A stretch of DNA of 64,000 bases from Nocardia anaemiae NBRC 100462 (lineage in GTDB: Bacteria; Actinomycetota; Actinomycetes; Mycobacteriales; Mycobacteriaceae): the NCBI RefSeq assembly GCF_001612725.1, contig NZ_BDAZ01000068.1:22525-86524 (forward strand), written 5' to 3'. The notes below the pieces were generated by a model that saw only the letters and a list, made by a program, of their open reading frames with translations, had not been told where the DNA came from and ran no database searches. Numbering within the stretch: position 1 is the first letter of the stretch; the number at the start of each line of letters is the position of its first letter. Position numbers and translations under genes: made by a program. This document shows positions 48,905-57,791 of the stretch, one piece after another.

Positions 48905-50278
48905 CTAGAACCGCCAGCGGGTCATCTCGACCACCTTGGCCGGGCTGATGTCACGATAGCGTTCGGCCTCGGCGCGGCGCACGGTGAGCAGCGCATCGTG
49001 CAGTTCGACGCCGAGTGCCTCGACGAGCACCTTGGAGTCGGCGAGTGCGTCGGCGGCCTCCATCGAACTGGTCGGCAACCGCCGCACACCCGACAGCATG
49101 AGTTGCTCGGCATCGAATCCCATTGGGTCACCGGTGATGTCGGCGGGCAGTCGCAGTTCTTCGGCGACACCGGCGAGTCCGGCGGCAATGACCGTGCCGA
49201 CGATCAGATACGGGTTGCCGGTCGCGTCGAAACATTTGACCTCGGCATTGGCCGCCCAGTCCTGGGTGCCCTGCACGCCGGTGATGAAGCGCAGCGCCGC
49301 CTCCCGCGTCTCCCGTCCCCAGCACTGCCAGACCCCGGCCCATCGCGACGGTTGCAGCCGCAGGAAGCTCGCCGGATTGCCCGCGCCGACCGCGACCAGT
49401 GCGGGCAGTTCCCGCAGCACACCGGCCAGGAATGCCTCGCCGGTGCGGCGCATGCCATAGGGGCCCTCGCCTTGGGCCAACAGCGGCCCTTCGTCGTCGT
49501 GCAGCGAAAAATGCAGGTGCGCACCGGAACCCGCGCCACCGGGCTCGATACAGGGAGCCAGCAGTGCACGCCAACCGTATTGCGCGCTCACCTGCCGGAT
49601 GGTGTGCCGGACCAGGATCGCGTCATCGGCGGCCGCGACCGGATCGTTGGGCGCGACCGACAATTCCAGTTGCGACAGTGCGTATTCCGGGTGGAACTGA
49701 TCGACGGCGACCTCCTGACGCTCCAAGGCCGCGACGAGATCACTGGCGTACTCACCCACCTGGCTCAACCGGATCATGCTGTAGGCGGGCCCGTATACCA
49801 CTGGGACGAAATCGTTTTCGATATCCCCGCGCCCGACCGACCACTCCGTCTCGAATGCCATCGACAGCCGTAGCCCGGCATGCTCGGCCGCCTGCGCCTG
49901 CCGGGTCGCGAAGGCGCGCTGACATCCGACGAAGCGGCTGCCGTCCTGGCTGAACTTATCGGCAGGCGCCCATGCCCACCCCGGCTGGCAGGCGAGTTCG
50001 GTCAATCGCGACAGATCGGGAATCAGCCGCAGATCACCATCGGGCCCGCCGAGATACCTCCCGACCGACATCAGATCATCGAAGGTGAACGTCTCGAAAC
50101 AGGGCGAAACCCCGATCCCGAATCTCGCGGCCTGGGCCAACCGCCCCTTCGGCACCGCCTTCACCCTGGTTATCCCGGCATTATCGACAAACGTCATGGC
50201 GACCATATGGGCCTCGAGGTGCCCGATCAACGCGTCATGGGCACCCTCGGCCGGTATCCGATCCGGCATAGTAGGCAT
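48905..50278 (-). CDS. Glutamine-synthetase-like gamma-glutamyl ligase
   Basis: A 457-residue GS-family ligase that forms gamma-glutamyl amides. The ATP/metal face shows MAFETEWSVGRG (ExE), QLELSVAPNDPVAAADDAILVRHTIR, GSGAHLHFSLHDD and NPASFLRLQPSRWAGVWQCWGRETREAALRFI. There is no adenylylation Tyr segment. It belongs with the GlnA3/GlnA4-type or FluG-type proteins, which use amines other than ammonia. It overlaps functionally with the amidohydrolase, one nucleotide downstream. ATG 50278 is preceded by GGGAT; a second ATG three codons later is possible. Confidence 0.82.
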   Translation of the reverse strand: MPTMPDRIPAEGAHDALIGHLEAHMVAMTFVDNAGITRVKAVPKGRLAQAARFGIGVSPCFETFTFDDLMSVGRYLGGPDGDLRLIPDLSRLTELACQPGWAWAPADKFSQDGSRFVGCQRAFATRQAQAAEHAGLRLSMAFETEWSVGRGDIENDFVPVVYGPAYSMIRLSQVGEYASDLVAALERQEVAVDQFHPEYALSQLELSVAPNDPVAAADDAILVRHTIRQVSAQYGWRALLAPCIEPGGAGSGAHLHFSLHDDEGPLLAQGEGPYGMRRTGEAFLAGVLRELPALVAVGAGNPASFLRLQPSRWAGVWQCWGRETREAALRFITGVQGTQDWAANAEVKCFDATGNPYLIVGTVIAAGLAGVAEELRLPADITGDPMGFDAEQLMLSGVRRLPTSSMEAADALADSKVLVEALGVELHDALLTVRRAEAERYRDISPAKVVEMTRWRF

Positions 50279-50496
50279 GAATCCCAAGATAATCCGCCCC
50301 CGCCCGCTTCGGGACGGACTCGGGCTACCTCGTCGCGCCGCGGCTATCCGGCCGCTTATGATCGACCTGTCGGGACCAGCTGGTTTTCGCCTCGAGAGGT
50401 GAGTACATGAGTCGCTCGTGGAGCGGTCAGGGTGGCAGCCCGCCGTGAACGCGCGGATTTCCGGGAAGTCTGCGCCGATGATCGGCTGAGCGGTCG

Positions 50497-53400
50497 GTGT
50501 CCGAAGGTAGTGCCGAGGGGACGCAACGCGACCTGACTTTCGGCCTCGCAGCGGAACTGGCTGCGGCCGGGTTTGCCGACGCCCAAGAGATCGGCCGCGG
50601 CGCATTCGGCATCGTGTACCGGTGCACCGACTCCGCACTCGATCGGGACGTGGCAGTCAAGGTGCTCGGCTCCACGGTCGAGGATGAAGACCGCACCCGC
50701 TTCCTGCGCGAACAACGTGCGCTGGGGAAGTTCTCGACCCATCCCAATATCGTCCAGGTACTGACGACCGACGTCACCGCGACCGGACGGCCGTTCATCG
50801 TGATGCCCTTCCATCCCAGGGGTTCACTCGACGCACGGATTCGCACGGACGGACCGTTGTCGTGGCAGGAGGTGCTGGCCGTTGGCGTGAAGCTGGCGGG
50901 CGCACTGGCGACCGCGCACGCTTGTGGCGTCATCCATCGCGACGTGAATCCCGCCAACGTGCTGATCAGTGACTACGGTGAACCGCAGCTGGCGGACTTC
51001 GGTATCGCGCGCGTCGGCGGCGCGTTCGAGACAGCGGCGGGCATCGTCGCGGGCACCCCGGCCTACACGGCTCCGGAGGTGATACGCGGCGATCCTCCGT
51101 CGGTTCGCTCCGATATCTACGGGCTCGGCGCGACGCTGTTCACGGCGCTCACCGGCCATGCCGCGTTCGAGCGCCAGGCGGGGGAGTCGATGGTGGCGCA
51201 GTTCGTGCGCATCACCTCTGAACCCGTCCCCGACCTGCGTTCCGCCGGTGTACCGGCAATGGTGTGCGCGGTCCTGGAAGCCGCGATGGCCACCGACCCC
51301 GCCGACCGGCCCGCCACCGCCCGAGAGTTCGGCGAGCGGATGCGCACCGTGCAGTTCTCCTGCGGGCTGCCGGTGGACACGATGCCTGCCCCGGAACACG
51401 ACGGAGCCGTCGAAACCGGATCGGTCGCGGGCAGTGGGCCGATCCCGTCGAGCACGTCGAGCACCGCGACCGCGTCGCGGCCGCAATCGGCCCCGACGAC
51501 CCGGTTCCGTCCACCGACGACGCTGCGCAGGTTGGTCGATCGCCCGCGGTTGCTGGAGATCTTGCGGGAGGGACAATCCAGGCGGCTGGTCCTCATTCAT
51601 GGCCCGGCCGGTTTCGGCAAGAGCAGTCTGGCCGCGCAGTGGGCGCACGCCCTCGAAGTGGACGGCGTCCGGGCCGCCTGGTTGGCGATCGCGGAGGACG
51701 ACAACAATGTCGTGTGGTTCCTGAGTCACTTGGTCGAGGCGATTCGGCAGGTTCGCCCGACGCTGGCGATCGAGCTGACGCAGATTCTCGAGGAGCGTTC
51801 CGCCAGCGCGGCGCAGCAGGTGATGACGGCCCTGATCAACGAGATCGACGACAGTGCGGAGCCTGTTGCCGTCGTGATCGACGACTGGCATCAGGTGACC
51901 AGTCCGGCGACCCTCGCCGCGATGGAGTTCCTGCTCGACAATGGATCCGACCACCTGCGATTGATTGTCACCAGCCGCACTCGCACCGGACTTCCGTTGG
52001 GGCGCATGGGCGTTCAGGACGAACTGGTGGAAATCGACGAGACCGCATTGCGTTTCGATTCCGGGGAGACGACGGATTTCCTGGTCGGTGTGAAGCGATT
52101 GCACCTGTCGAACGCCGACGTCGACCGGCTGCGCGAGTCCACGGAGGGCTGGGTGGCGGCGCTGCAGCTCGCCTCGCTGTCGCTGCGCGGCAAGGAGGAT
52201 CCGGGGGCCTACCTGGACCAGATCACGGGCCAGCACTACGCCATCGGCGAATACCTGATGGAGAATGTCGTCGGCGCGCTCGAACCGCCGATGCTCGACT
52301 TCGTCATGCGGACCGCGGTCACCGACACCATCTGCGGGGATCTCGCGGAGGCGTTGACCGGAGTGCGGTCCGGGCAGGAACAGCTCGAGGAGGTGCGGCG
52401 CCGAGACCTGTTCCTGCGCGCCATCGATGACGAGCTGCGGTGGTTCCGCTATCACGCGCTCTTCGCGGACTTCTTGCGCCGCAGGCTGATCCGGCAGCAT
52501 CCAGGCTTGCTCGAACAGCTCCACCTGACCGCGTCGACCTGGTTCACCGAGCACGAAATGGTCACCGAAGCCGTGGATCACGCACTCGCGGCCGGTGCCG
52601 CCGAGCGGGCGAAACAACTGGTGCAAGCACACGCCGACACGCTGATCGAAGATTCCCGCATGGCCACCTTCCTGGGGCTGGTGAAGAAGCTGCCCGCCGA
52701 GATCACCGTTGCCGATCCACGGCTGCAACTGTCGGTGGCCTGGGCCAACATCTCGCTGCAGCGCCCCGCGGCCACCCGGACCGCGCTGGATCGCGTGGAC
52801 GCGGCACTGGCCACCGCCGCACCGGACGATCCCGAGACCGCGGATCTGCGCATCCAGGCCGATGTGACGCGAGCCGCGGAATACCTTGTGACGGACCGGT
52901 TCAAGGATTTCCCGGATGCCGCCGTGGCATGGCTGCAGCAGCCGGTTCGACCGTTCTTCGCCAGCGTCGCGGCCACCACCGCGGAAGCGGCCGCCTACTA
53001 TCGTTTCGACTTTGCCGGTGCCCGCCGCTGGCACGCCTGGGCCGAGCCCTACCGGACCCGCATCAACGGCCCGGCCGGCGTGGTGTACGGCGCCTGCATC
53101 GCTGGCGAAGCCGCCGCCGAACAACTCGATATCGCCGAAGCCGAGGCGCTGTTCCGCTCCGCGCTCACCGAGGCCCGCAATACCGGCAGCCAATCCCACG
53201 CGACCCGGATGGCCAGCGGTCTGCTCGGCGAATTGCTCTACCAGAAAGGGCAATACGCCGAAGCCGCCGAGCTGCTGGCATCCAGTCCCGGCGTCGCGGC
53301 CGGTGCGATGGAATTCCTGGTCGCCACCTACGGGACCGGTGCCAGGCTGACAGCAATGCGCGGCGACCTCGATGCCGCACGGAGACGGTTGGACGAGGGG

Positions 53401-53949
53401 CAAACGGTCGCGGAGCACATCAGCCTGCCACGGTTGACCGCCCGCATCGTGAACGAGCGAGTCCGACTGGGTCTGCCGATCACCGAGGAGGACCGGCAGA
53501 CGCTCGAGCACCTGCCCGCGTACCAGCGGCAACCGAACCACCCACTTGCGGTCACCGCCGAACTCACCCACGAGTCGGCGATCCGTCTCCTACTCGCCCA
53601 ACGGTCACCGGCCGCCGCTGAGCGCTGCGCCGCTGCCGCCGAGCAGATGGTCGCCGAAATCCGCACCCAGCCCCGCCCCCGTGCTCTCCTGCAGGCTCAA
53701 TTGCTTTATGGCGGTTGCCTTTCCGTCGTCGGACGCATCGATCAAGCGACCGCCTGCCTGACTCCGGCGCTTTCCCGGTGCGCCGAACTCGGTCTGGTCC
53801 GACTGGCCGTGGACAGCGCCCCCGCCATTGCCCCGATCGTGGAAGCCATGCTCGCCGCCCCCGAGACACCCGAGCAGCCGCCCCGGCCTTTCCTGCGACA
53901 GATCCTGAACGAGATCGACGGAATCAGCGAACGGATATATCGCGAATAG
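50497..53949 (+). CDS. pknK: PknK-type Ser/Thr protein kinase with MalT-like ATPase
   Basis: A 1150-residue signalling protein. The kinase domain spans about 25-285, with EIGRGAFGIVYR, Lys 55 in VAVKVLG, HRDVNPANVL at 147-156 and DFG with Asp 167. The catalytic loop has Asn 151 where Ser/Thr kinases have Lys. From about 340 comes a MalT/LuxR-type STAND ATPase with Walker A GPAGFGKSSLA (369-379) and Walker B VAVVIDDWHQ, then a long TPR-like helical region (650 to end). There is no C-terminal LuxR helix-turn-helix. The layout matches M. tuberculosis PknK (Rv3080c). GTG start; weak ribosome site. Confidence 0.88.
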   Translation: MSEGSAEGTQRDLTFGLAAELAAAGFADAQEIGRGAFGIVYRCTDSALDRDVAVKVLGSTVEDEDRTRFLREQRALGKFSTHPNIVQVLTTDVTATGRPFIVMPFHPRGSLDARIRTDGPLSWQEVLAVGVKLAGALATAHACGVIHRDVNPANVLISDYGEPQLADFGIARVGGAFETAAGIVAGTPAYTAPEVIRGDPPSVRSDIYGLGATLFTALTGHAAFERQAGESMVAQFVRITSEPVPDLRSAGVPAMVCAVLEAAMATDPADRPATAREFGERMRTVQFSCGLPVDTMPAPEHDGAVETGSVAGSGPIPSSTSSTATASRPQSAPTTRFRPPTTLRRLVDRPRLLEILREGQSRRLVLIHGPAGFGKSSLAAQWAHALEVDGVRAAWLAIAEDDNNVVWFLSHLVEAIRQVRPTLAIELTQILEERSASAAQQVMTALINEIDDSAEPVAVVIDDWHQVTSPATLAAMEFLLDNGSDHLRLIVTSRTRTGLPLGRMGVQDELVEIDETALRFDSGETTDFLVGVKRLHLSNADVDRLRESTEGWVAALQLASLSLRGKEDPGAYLDQITGQHYAIGEYLMENVVGALEPPMLDFVMRTAVTDTICGDLAEALTGVRSGQEQLEEVRRRDLFLRAIDDELRWFRYHALFADFLRRRLIRQHPGLLEQLHLTASTWFTEHEMVTEAVDHALAAGAAERAKQLVQAHADTLIEDSRMATFLGLVKKLPAEITVADPRLQLSVAWANISLQRPAATRTALDRVDAALATAAPDDPETADLRIQADVTRAAEYLVTDRFKDFPDAAVAWLQQPVRPFFASVAATTAEAAAYYRFDFAGARRWHAWAEPYRTRINGPAGVVYGACIAGEAAAEQLDIAEAEALFRSALTEARNTGSQSHATRMASGLLGELLYQKGQYAEAAELLASSPGVAAGAMEFLVATYGTGARLTAMRGDLDAARRRLDEGQTVAEHISLPRLTARIVNERVRLGLPITEEDRQTLEHLPAYQRQPNHPLAVTAELTHESAIRLLLAQRSPAAAERCAAAAEQMVAEIRTQPRPRALLQAQLLYGGCLSVVGRIDQATACLTPALSRCAELGLVRLAVDSAPAIAPIVEAMLAAPETPEQPPRPFLRQILNEIDGISERIYRE

Positions 53950-54210
53950 GCCGTGCCAGCGTTGCCAGCGGGGAAACCGTCCGCCGCGTGCGGAAGCACA
54001 CGGACACCTCCGAAGGCTGTAACGATCTGCATTGGAACGAGTTTCGCTTCATCGACTGGAACCAGGCGCAGCACGGGGCAGGGATCGAGATGCCGACCAC
54101 GTCGTCCCTTGGACATCCTGATCGTGTCTCGCGACCGAAATGCGAAGCCCCTGATGCCGAGACGGACCGCTAAGGGACCATTAAATGTGGCGTCAAACTG
54201 GGCTGATAGC
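53950..54210. other. Intergenic region between pknK and the terpene locus
   Basis: About 260 bases with no convincing gene on either strand. Composition is less GC-rich than the flanks towards the right end (TTAAATGTGG near 54181). I see no mobile-element ends or terminator. The promoter for the terpene genes should lie at its right side. Confidence 0.4.
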
Positions 54211-54285
54211 AACAATTTTCGCGCGCTATGGTGTCAAATTTCAACTGCAGCAATGGTGTAGATGGCCGATACCGCCAGTCAGGAG
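54211..54285 (+). promoter_or_regulatory. Leader block shared by the two terpene genes, copy 1
   Basis: A 75-base stretch ending in the ribosome site CAGTCAGGAG and containing TGGTGTCAAATT. It matches, with a single-base length difference, the block in front of the second chimera (59821-59896). Promoter or operator elements for co-regulation probably lie here. Confidence 0.65.
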
Positions 54286-54292
54286 AGCGCGC

Positions 54293-56326
54293 ATGCCCCG
54301 TGAGATCGATTCCGCTGTCTTCCCGCACCTGGATGCGGACCTGGACCGTGTCCGTGACGTTCTCGGGCCCATACAGTTTCGCGGCCGCCCCGAGCTGACC
54401 GCACTCACTGACGAGGGGCCGGACACGTCTCGTCGGATGGTGCGTCCGACGTTGACATTGCTGTCGTACTACCTGCTCACCGACCCCGCGAACCCCGCCG
54501 ACGATCGGGCGGTGCGCGCCGCTGCCGGGGTGGAGTTGGTGCATCTGGGGTCGCTGTATCACGACGATGTCATCGATCACGCCGACCAGCGCCGCGGCCG
54601 CCCCAGCACCAACGCGGTGTGGGGTTCGCACATGGCCGTACTGGCCGGGGACTGCGTGACGACCTCGGGCACGCGCATGCTGCTCGAACTCGGCCAGCGC
54701 GAAGTTCGCGCGGCGACGATCGCGAGTGAGCAGATGTGTGCGGGCATGGTGATCGAGGCCGCCGACCAGCGTGTGGCCTCCCGCACCGAGCAGTCCTACC
54801 TGGAGTCGATCGGCGGCAAGACGGCGGCGTTGTTGTCGTTGGCGTGCCAGTTGGGCGCGATGCAGGCAGGCTGTTCGGACGAGCAAGTGGAAGCGTTGGC
54901 CGAGTTCGGTCGATATTTCGGGCTGGCTTACCAGTTGTGGGACGACGTCCTCGATGTGACCTCGACCGCCGAGGAGATGGGCAAGCCGGTCAATCAGGAT
55001 CTGTTCGAGGGCATCTACACCTTGCCCGTGATCCGCGCGGCTGCCCGCGACCGGGATCTTGCCCGTCTGCTGGGCAGGGCAATGACGCGCGAGGACGCCG
55101 CCCGTGCTCGTGAGCTCGTGCTCGCATCGGGTGCCGTCGACGAGGCGCGGGCGGTCGCCGAGGATTTCCTGGACCGGGCTGAGGATCAGCTTGCCGGGCT
55201 GTCCGTCGGTCCTCGTGCTCGGCACGCGCTGACCGGTTATGCCCGGTCGGTATTGGATCGGCGAACCTCGCGCCCGACGGTGTCCGAGTCCTCGACGCAG
55301 CCACCCCACAACGAGGGTGCGGTGGTCTCTCCGCAGGCCATGTCATGGCTGAGGAACTGGATGGTCGACACCGGCCTGGTCGGATCCCCGGCCGAGTTCG
55401 ATCACCACCACCGGTGGTCAGGGGCGGTCCGGTTCCCGGCGCAGCTCGTGGCCCCGGCGGACGCGGCTCGGGAACAGGTCTTCGTTGGCATGACCGCGCT
55501 GATGGTGGTGTGGGATGACTTGTTCGATGATCCGCAGCTGCAGGACCCTGAAGCGGTCACCGCACTGCGGGATGGGTTGGTGGCTGTGCTGCGCCAGGAT
55601 CGGCAGCAGGCAGGGAGCCCGGGCGCGATCGCGACGGCGTGGTCGAGTGTGTGGCCGCGTCTGCGCGAGGGCCGCACTGTCGAGTGGCAGCAGCGGTTCC
55701 TCGACAGCGTCGAGGAGTGGTTCGACGCCTGCGAACGGGAAGCGCACCATCGCATCAACCGCTACATCCCTGCCACTGCCGACTGGCTACCGCTGCGGAA
55801 CTCGACCGGTGGGTTCGCCATCGCTGTCGCCTTGATCGAGGTGCACCAGGACTGGGAAGTGCCGCCGAGACTGCGGAACCACCCAGTGATCCGTCGACTC
55901 GAGGAACTTGTCTGGTGGGTGGCCATGGCGGAGAACGATCTGGTGTCGCTGGATCGGGACGAAGCCGACCATATCCCCTACAACCTGGTCCGGATCATCC
56001 GTCACGAGACCGGCTGCACCCGCGGTGAAGCCATCGAGCAGGTGCGGCGCGAGGTGAACGAGAAACGCGCCCGGATCGACGCGGTGAGCCGCTACCTGCC
56101 CGCGCTGTTCCGCGTACTTCCTGGCCTCTCCGGGCGAAGGAAGGAGTACCTGTCTCTCTTCGAGAACGCAACGAACGTGGCGTACGCGGTGCCTACCGCC
56201 GATCGCTACACCAAACCCTCGCCCTCCACAGCGTCGGAGTTGGAACGCCTGCGCCGCGAGGTCTATCGCTACCCAGCCGCCGATTCGGCTTCGGCCACTG
56301 CGTCCGCGGCAACCAAGGGGCGATGA
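54293..56326 (+). CDS. Bifunctional prenyl-diphosphate synthase / class I terpene synthase, copy 1
   Basis: A 677-residue chimera. The N-terminal about 340 residues are an isoprenyl-diphosphate synthase, with the first Asp-rich motif DDVID (91-95) in LGSLYHDDVIDHADQRRGRPS and the second DDVLD (217-221) in YQLWDDVLDVTSTAEEMGKPVN. The C-terminal half is a class I terpene synthase: DDLFD (408-412), the NSE triad NDLVSLDRDE (548-557), a PLRNSTGGF sensor region and a terminal DRY (637-639). It should build a C15/C20 chain and cyclise it in one protein. Fungal chimeras have the reverse domain order. ATG 54293 has AGGAG. Its stop overlaps the ABC ATPase start. Confidence 0.85.
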   Translation: MPREIDSAVFPHLDADLDRVRDVLGPIQFRGRPELTALTDEGPDTSRRMVRPTLTLLSYYLLTDPANPADDRAVRAAAGVELVHLGSLYHDDVIDHADQRRGRPSTNAVWGSHMAVLAGDCVTTSGTRMLLELGQREVRAATIASEQMCAGMVIEAADQRVASRTEQSYLESIGGKTAALLSLACQLGAMQAGCSDEQVEALAEFGRYFGLAYQLWDDVLDVTSTAEEMGKPVNQDLFEGIYTLPVIRAAARDRDLARLLGRAMTREDAARARELVLASGAVDEARAVAEDFLDRAEDQLAGLSVGPRARHALTGYARSVLDRRTSRPTVSESSTQPPHNEGAVVSPQAMSWLRNWMVDTGLVGSPAEFDHHHRWSGAVRFPAQLVAPADAAREQVFVGMTALMVVWDDLFDDPQLQDPEAVTALRDGLVAVLRQDRQQAGSPGAIATAWSSVWPRLREGRTVEWQQRFLDSVEEWFDACEREAHHRINRYIPATADWLPLRNSTGGFAIAVALIEVHQDWEVPPRLRNHPVIRRLEELVWWVAMAENDLVSLDRDEADHIPYNLVRIIRHETGCTRGEAIEQVRREVNEKRARIDAVSRYLPALFRVLPGLSGRRKEYLSLFENATNVAYAVPTADRYTKPSPSTASELERLRREVYRYPAADSASATASAATKGR

Positions 56327-56928
56327 TGGAAGTGGAGAACGTCCACCACTCATACGGCAGGCGGTCGGTGCTGCGTGGGATCGACTTCGTGCTGCCCGCG
56401 GGGACGTTGGTGGGCATCGTCGGTGAGAACGGGGTGGGGAAGTCGACGCTGTTGCAGGTCCTTTCCGGAGGGCTGCGACCGGACCGGGGAACGATCCGGC
56501 ACCACGGGCGGTTCGGGTACTGCCCGCAACAGGTAGTGCTGAACGACGCCTTCACTGTTCGCCAGCACCTCGACTTCTTCGCCGCGGCTTATGCCGTTCC
56601 CGATCTGCGGCGAGCCGAGCAGACCATGGAGATCCTCCGGTTCTCCGAGTACATCGATGAGCGGGTCGCGACGCTGAGCGGCGGCACCCGGCAGAAGCTC
56701 AACCTGACGTTGGCGGTGATGCACGACCCGCAGGTTCTCCTGCTCGACGAGCCATATCAGGGATTCGATTGGGAAACGTATCTGCGTTTCTGGGATCTGG
56801 TCACGGAGTTCCGTGACAGCGGTCGGTCGGTTCTGGTCGTCTCGCATCTGGCCCACGACACCGACAAGCTGGATCAGGTGTGGCGGTTGCACGACGGGGT
56901 CCTACAGGACAGACAGGAGAAGGCTTGA
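56323..56928 (+). CDS. ABC transporter ATP-binding protein
   Basis: A 201-residue ATPase subunit. Walker A is VGENGVGKSTLLQVL, the Q-loop is YCPQQ, the signature is LSGGTRQKL, Walker B is VLLLDEPYQGFDWE, and the switch is VVSHLAHD. It overlaps the stop of chimera 1 and the start of the permease (both 4 nt or less), so all three are one coupled unit. With the permease it is probably an exporter for the terpene product or its own immunity system. Short, as usual for export ATPases of the ABC-2 type. Confidence 0.9.
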   Translation: MMEVENVHHSYGRRSVLRGIDFVLPAGTLVGIVGENGVGKSTLLQVLSGGLRPDRGTIRHHGRFGYCPQQVVLNDAFTVRQHLDFFAAAYAVPDLRRAEQTMEILRFSEYIDERVATLSGGTRQKLNLTLAVMHDPQVLLLDEPYQGFDWETYLRFWDLVTEFRDSGRSVLVVSHLAHDTDKLDQVWRLHDGVLQDRQEKA

Positions 56929-57731
56929 TGAGCAACGGTTTTCGACTGTTTCTGATCGCCACGCGCTACGGCCTCATCGAGCACGCACGTAACCGGTTCG
57001 CCATGGTGTTGGTGGCCGCCTTCGTCCCCATATTGATCACTCTTGTGGGCGTGGCCGTCACCGGCGTCGAAATACCGTTCCGGCTCCGGGATACCGGTCT
57101 CGTATTGCGCGCCAACGGCAATGAGCTCGCCCAGATCAGCGTTGCCCTGATGGCGGTCTCACTGATCGTCGGGTTCATGATGTTCGCGGCGACCTTCAGC
57201 AGTGGCGCATTCGATCGGCGACTGTCGATGGCCGGGTTTCCCCGGGTCGCGCTGGGACTGGCGAAGATTGCCTGCCTGGTGGTGGCGTCCGTGGTTGTCT
57301 GCGCGTATGCCACCGCGATCATCTGCTGCTACTGGTCGCCTAGGCAGCCTGTCCTGTTCGCCGCGGCGCTTTTCGGCGCGGCGATGACCTACGGTGCGTT
57401 GGGTGTCGCGCTCGGCGCGCTGCTGCGCCGCGAGGTGGAGGGCATGTTCGCCATCGCGATGATCAGCTGCGTCGATATGGCCCTGCAGAACCCGATCGCC
57501 AGCGCCGGGGCGGACAGCGATCTGGTGCGCTGGCTGCCCTCCTACGGGGCAATGCAGGCTTCGACCGCGGCCGGTTTCTCCGATACCACGCCATTGCTCG
57601 GGTTCGGCGTGCAACTGGCCTGGTTCGCCGCGAGTGCCCTCGTCGGGCTGGTCGCATTCCATCTGCGCACCCGCTCGGCTCTGGGACCCACGATGCTGAT
57701 CAGGACCCCCGGGCAGCCAGCCGAGCACTGA
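56928..57731 (+). CDS. ABC-2 type permease
   Basis: A 267-residue membrane protein with six hydrophobic segments: FAMVLVAAFVPILITLVGVAV, ISVALMAVSLIVGFMMFAATF, IACLVVASVVVCAYATAIICCYW, LFAAALFGAAMTYGALGVALG, GMFAIAMISCVDMALQ and LAWFAASALVGLVAFHL. This is the ABC-2 exporter membrane-domain pattern. The ATG overlaps the ATPase stop (TGATG). Partners with the preceding ATPase. It converges on chimera 2 across a bidirectional hairpin. Confidence 0.85.
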   Translation: MSNGFRLFLIATRYGLIEHARNRFAMVLVAAFVPILITLVGVAVTGVEIPFRLRDTGLVLRANGNELAQISVALMAVSLIVGFMMFAATFSSGAFDRRLSMAGFPRVALGLAKIACLVVASVVVCAYATAIICCYWSPRQPVLFAAALFGAAMTYGALGVALGALLRREVEGMFAIAMISCVDMALQNPIASAGADSDLVRWLPSYGAMQASTAAGFSDTTPLLGFGVQLAWFAASALVGLVAFHLRTRSALGPTMLIRTPGQPAEH

Positions 57732-57736
57732 CCGGT

Positions 57737-57775
57737 GTTCCCGCGCGGGCACCTCACGGTGGGTCGCGCGGGAAC
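57737..57775. terminator. Bidirectional hairpin between convergent terpene genes
   Basis: Arms GTTCCCGCGCG (57737-57747) and CGCGCGGGAAC (57765-57775), with an inner CACC/GGTG pair in the loop. It lies between the permease stop (57731) and the stop of chimera 2 (57792). Confidence 0.7.
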
Positions 57776-57791
57776 CGCGGCGGCGCAGGGC

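Noticed and set aside
50824..53571. Long open frame antisense to the PknK-type gene
   Set aside because: It exists only because of strong third-position GC bias and shows no family motif.
53742..54215. Open frame on the minus strand after pknK
   Set aside because: Overlaps the pknK end antisense, has no motif and no ribosome site.
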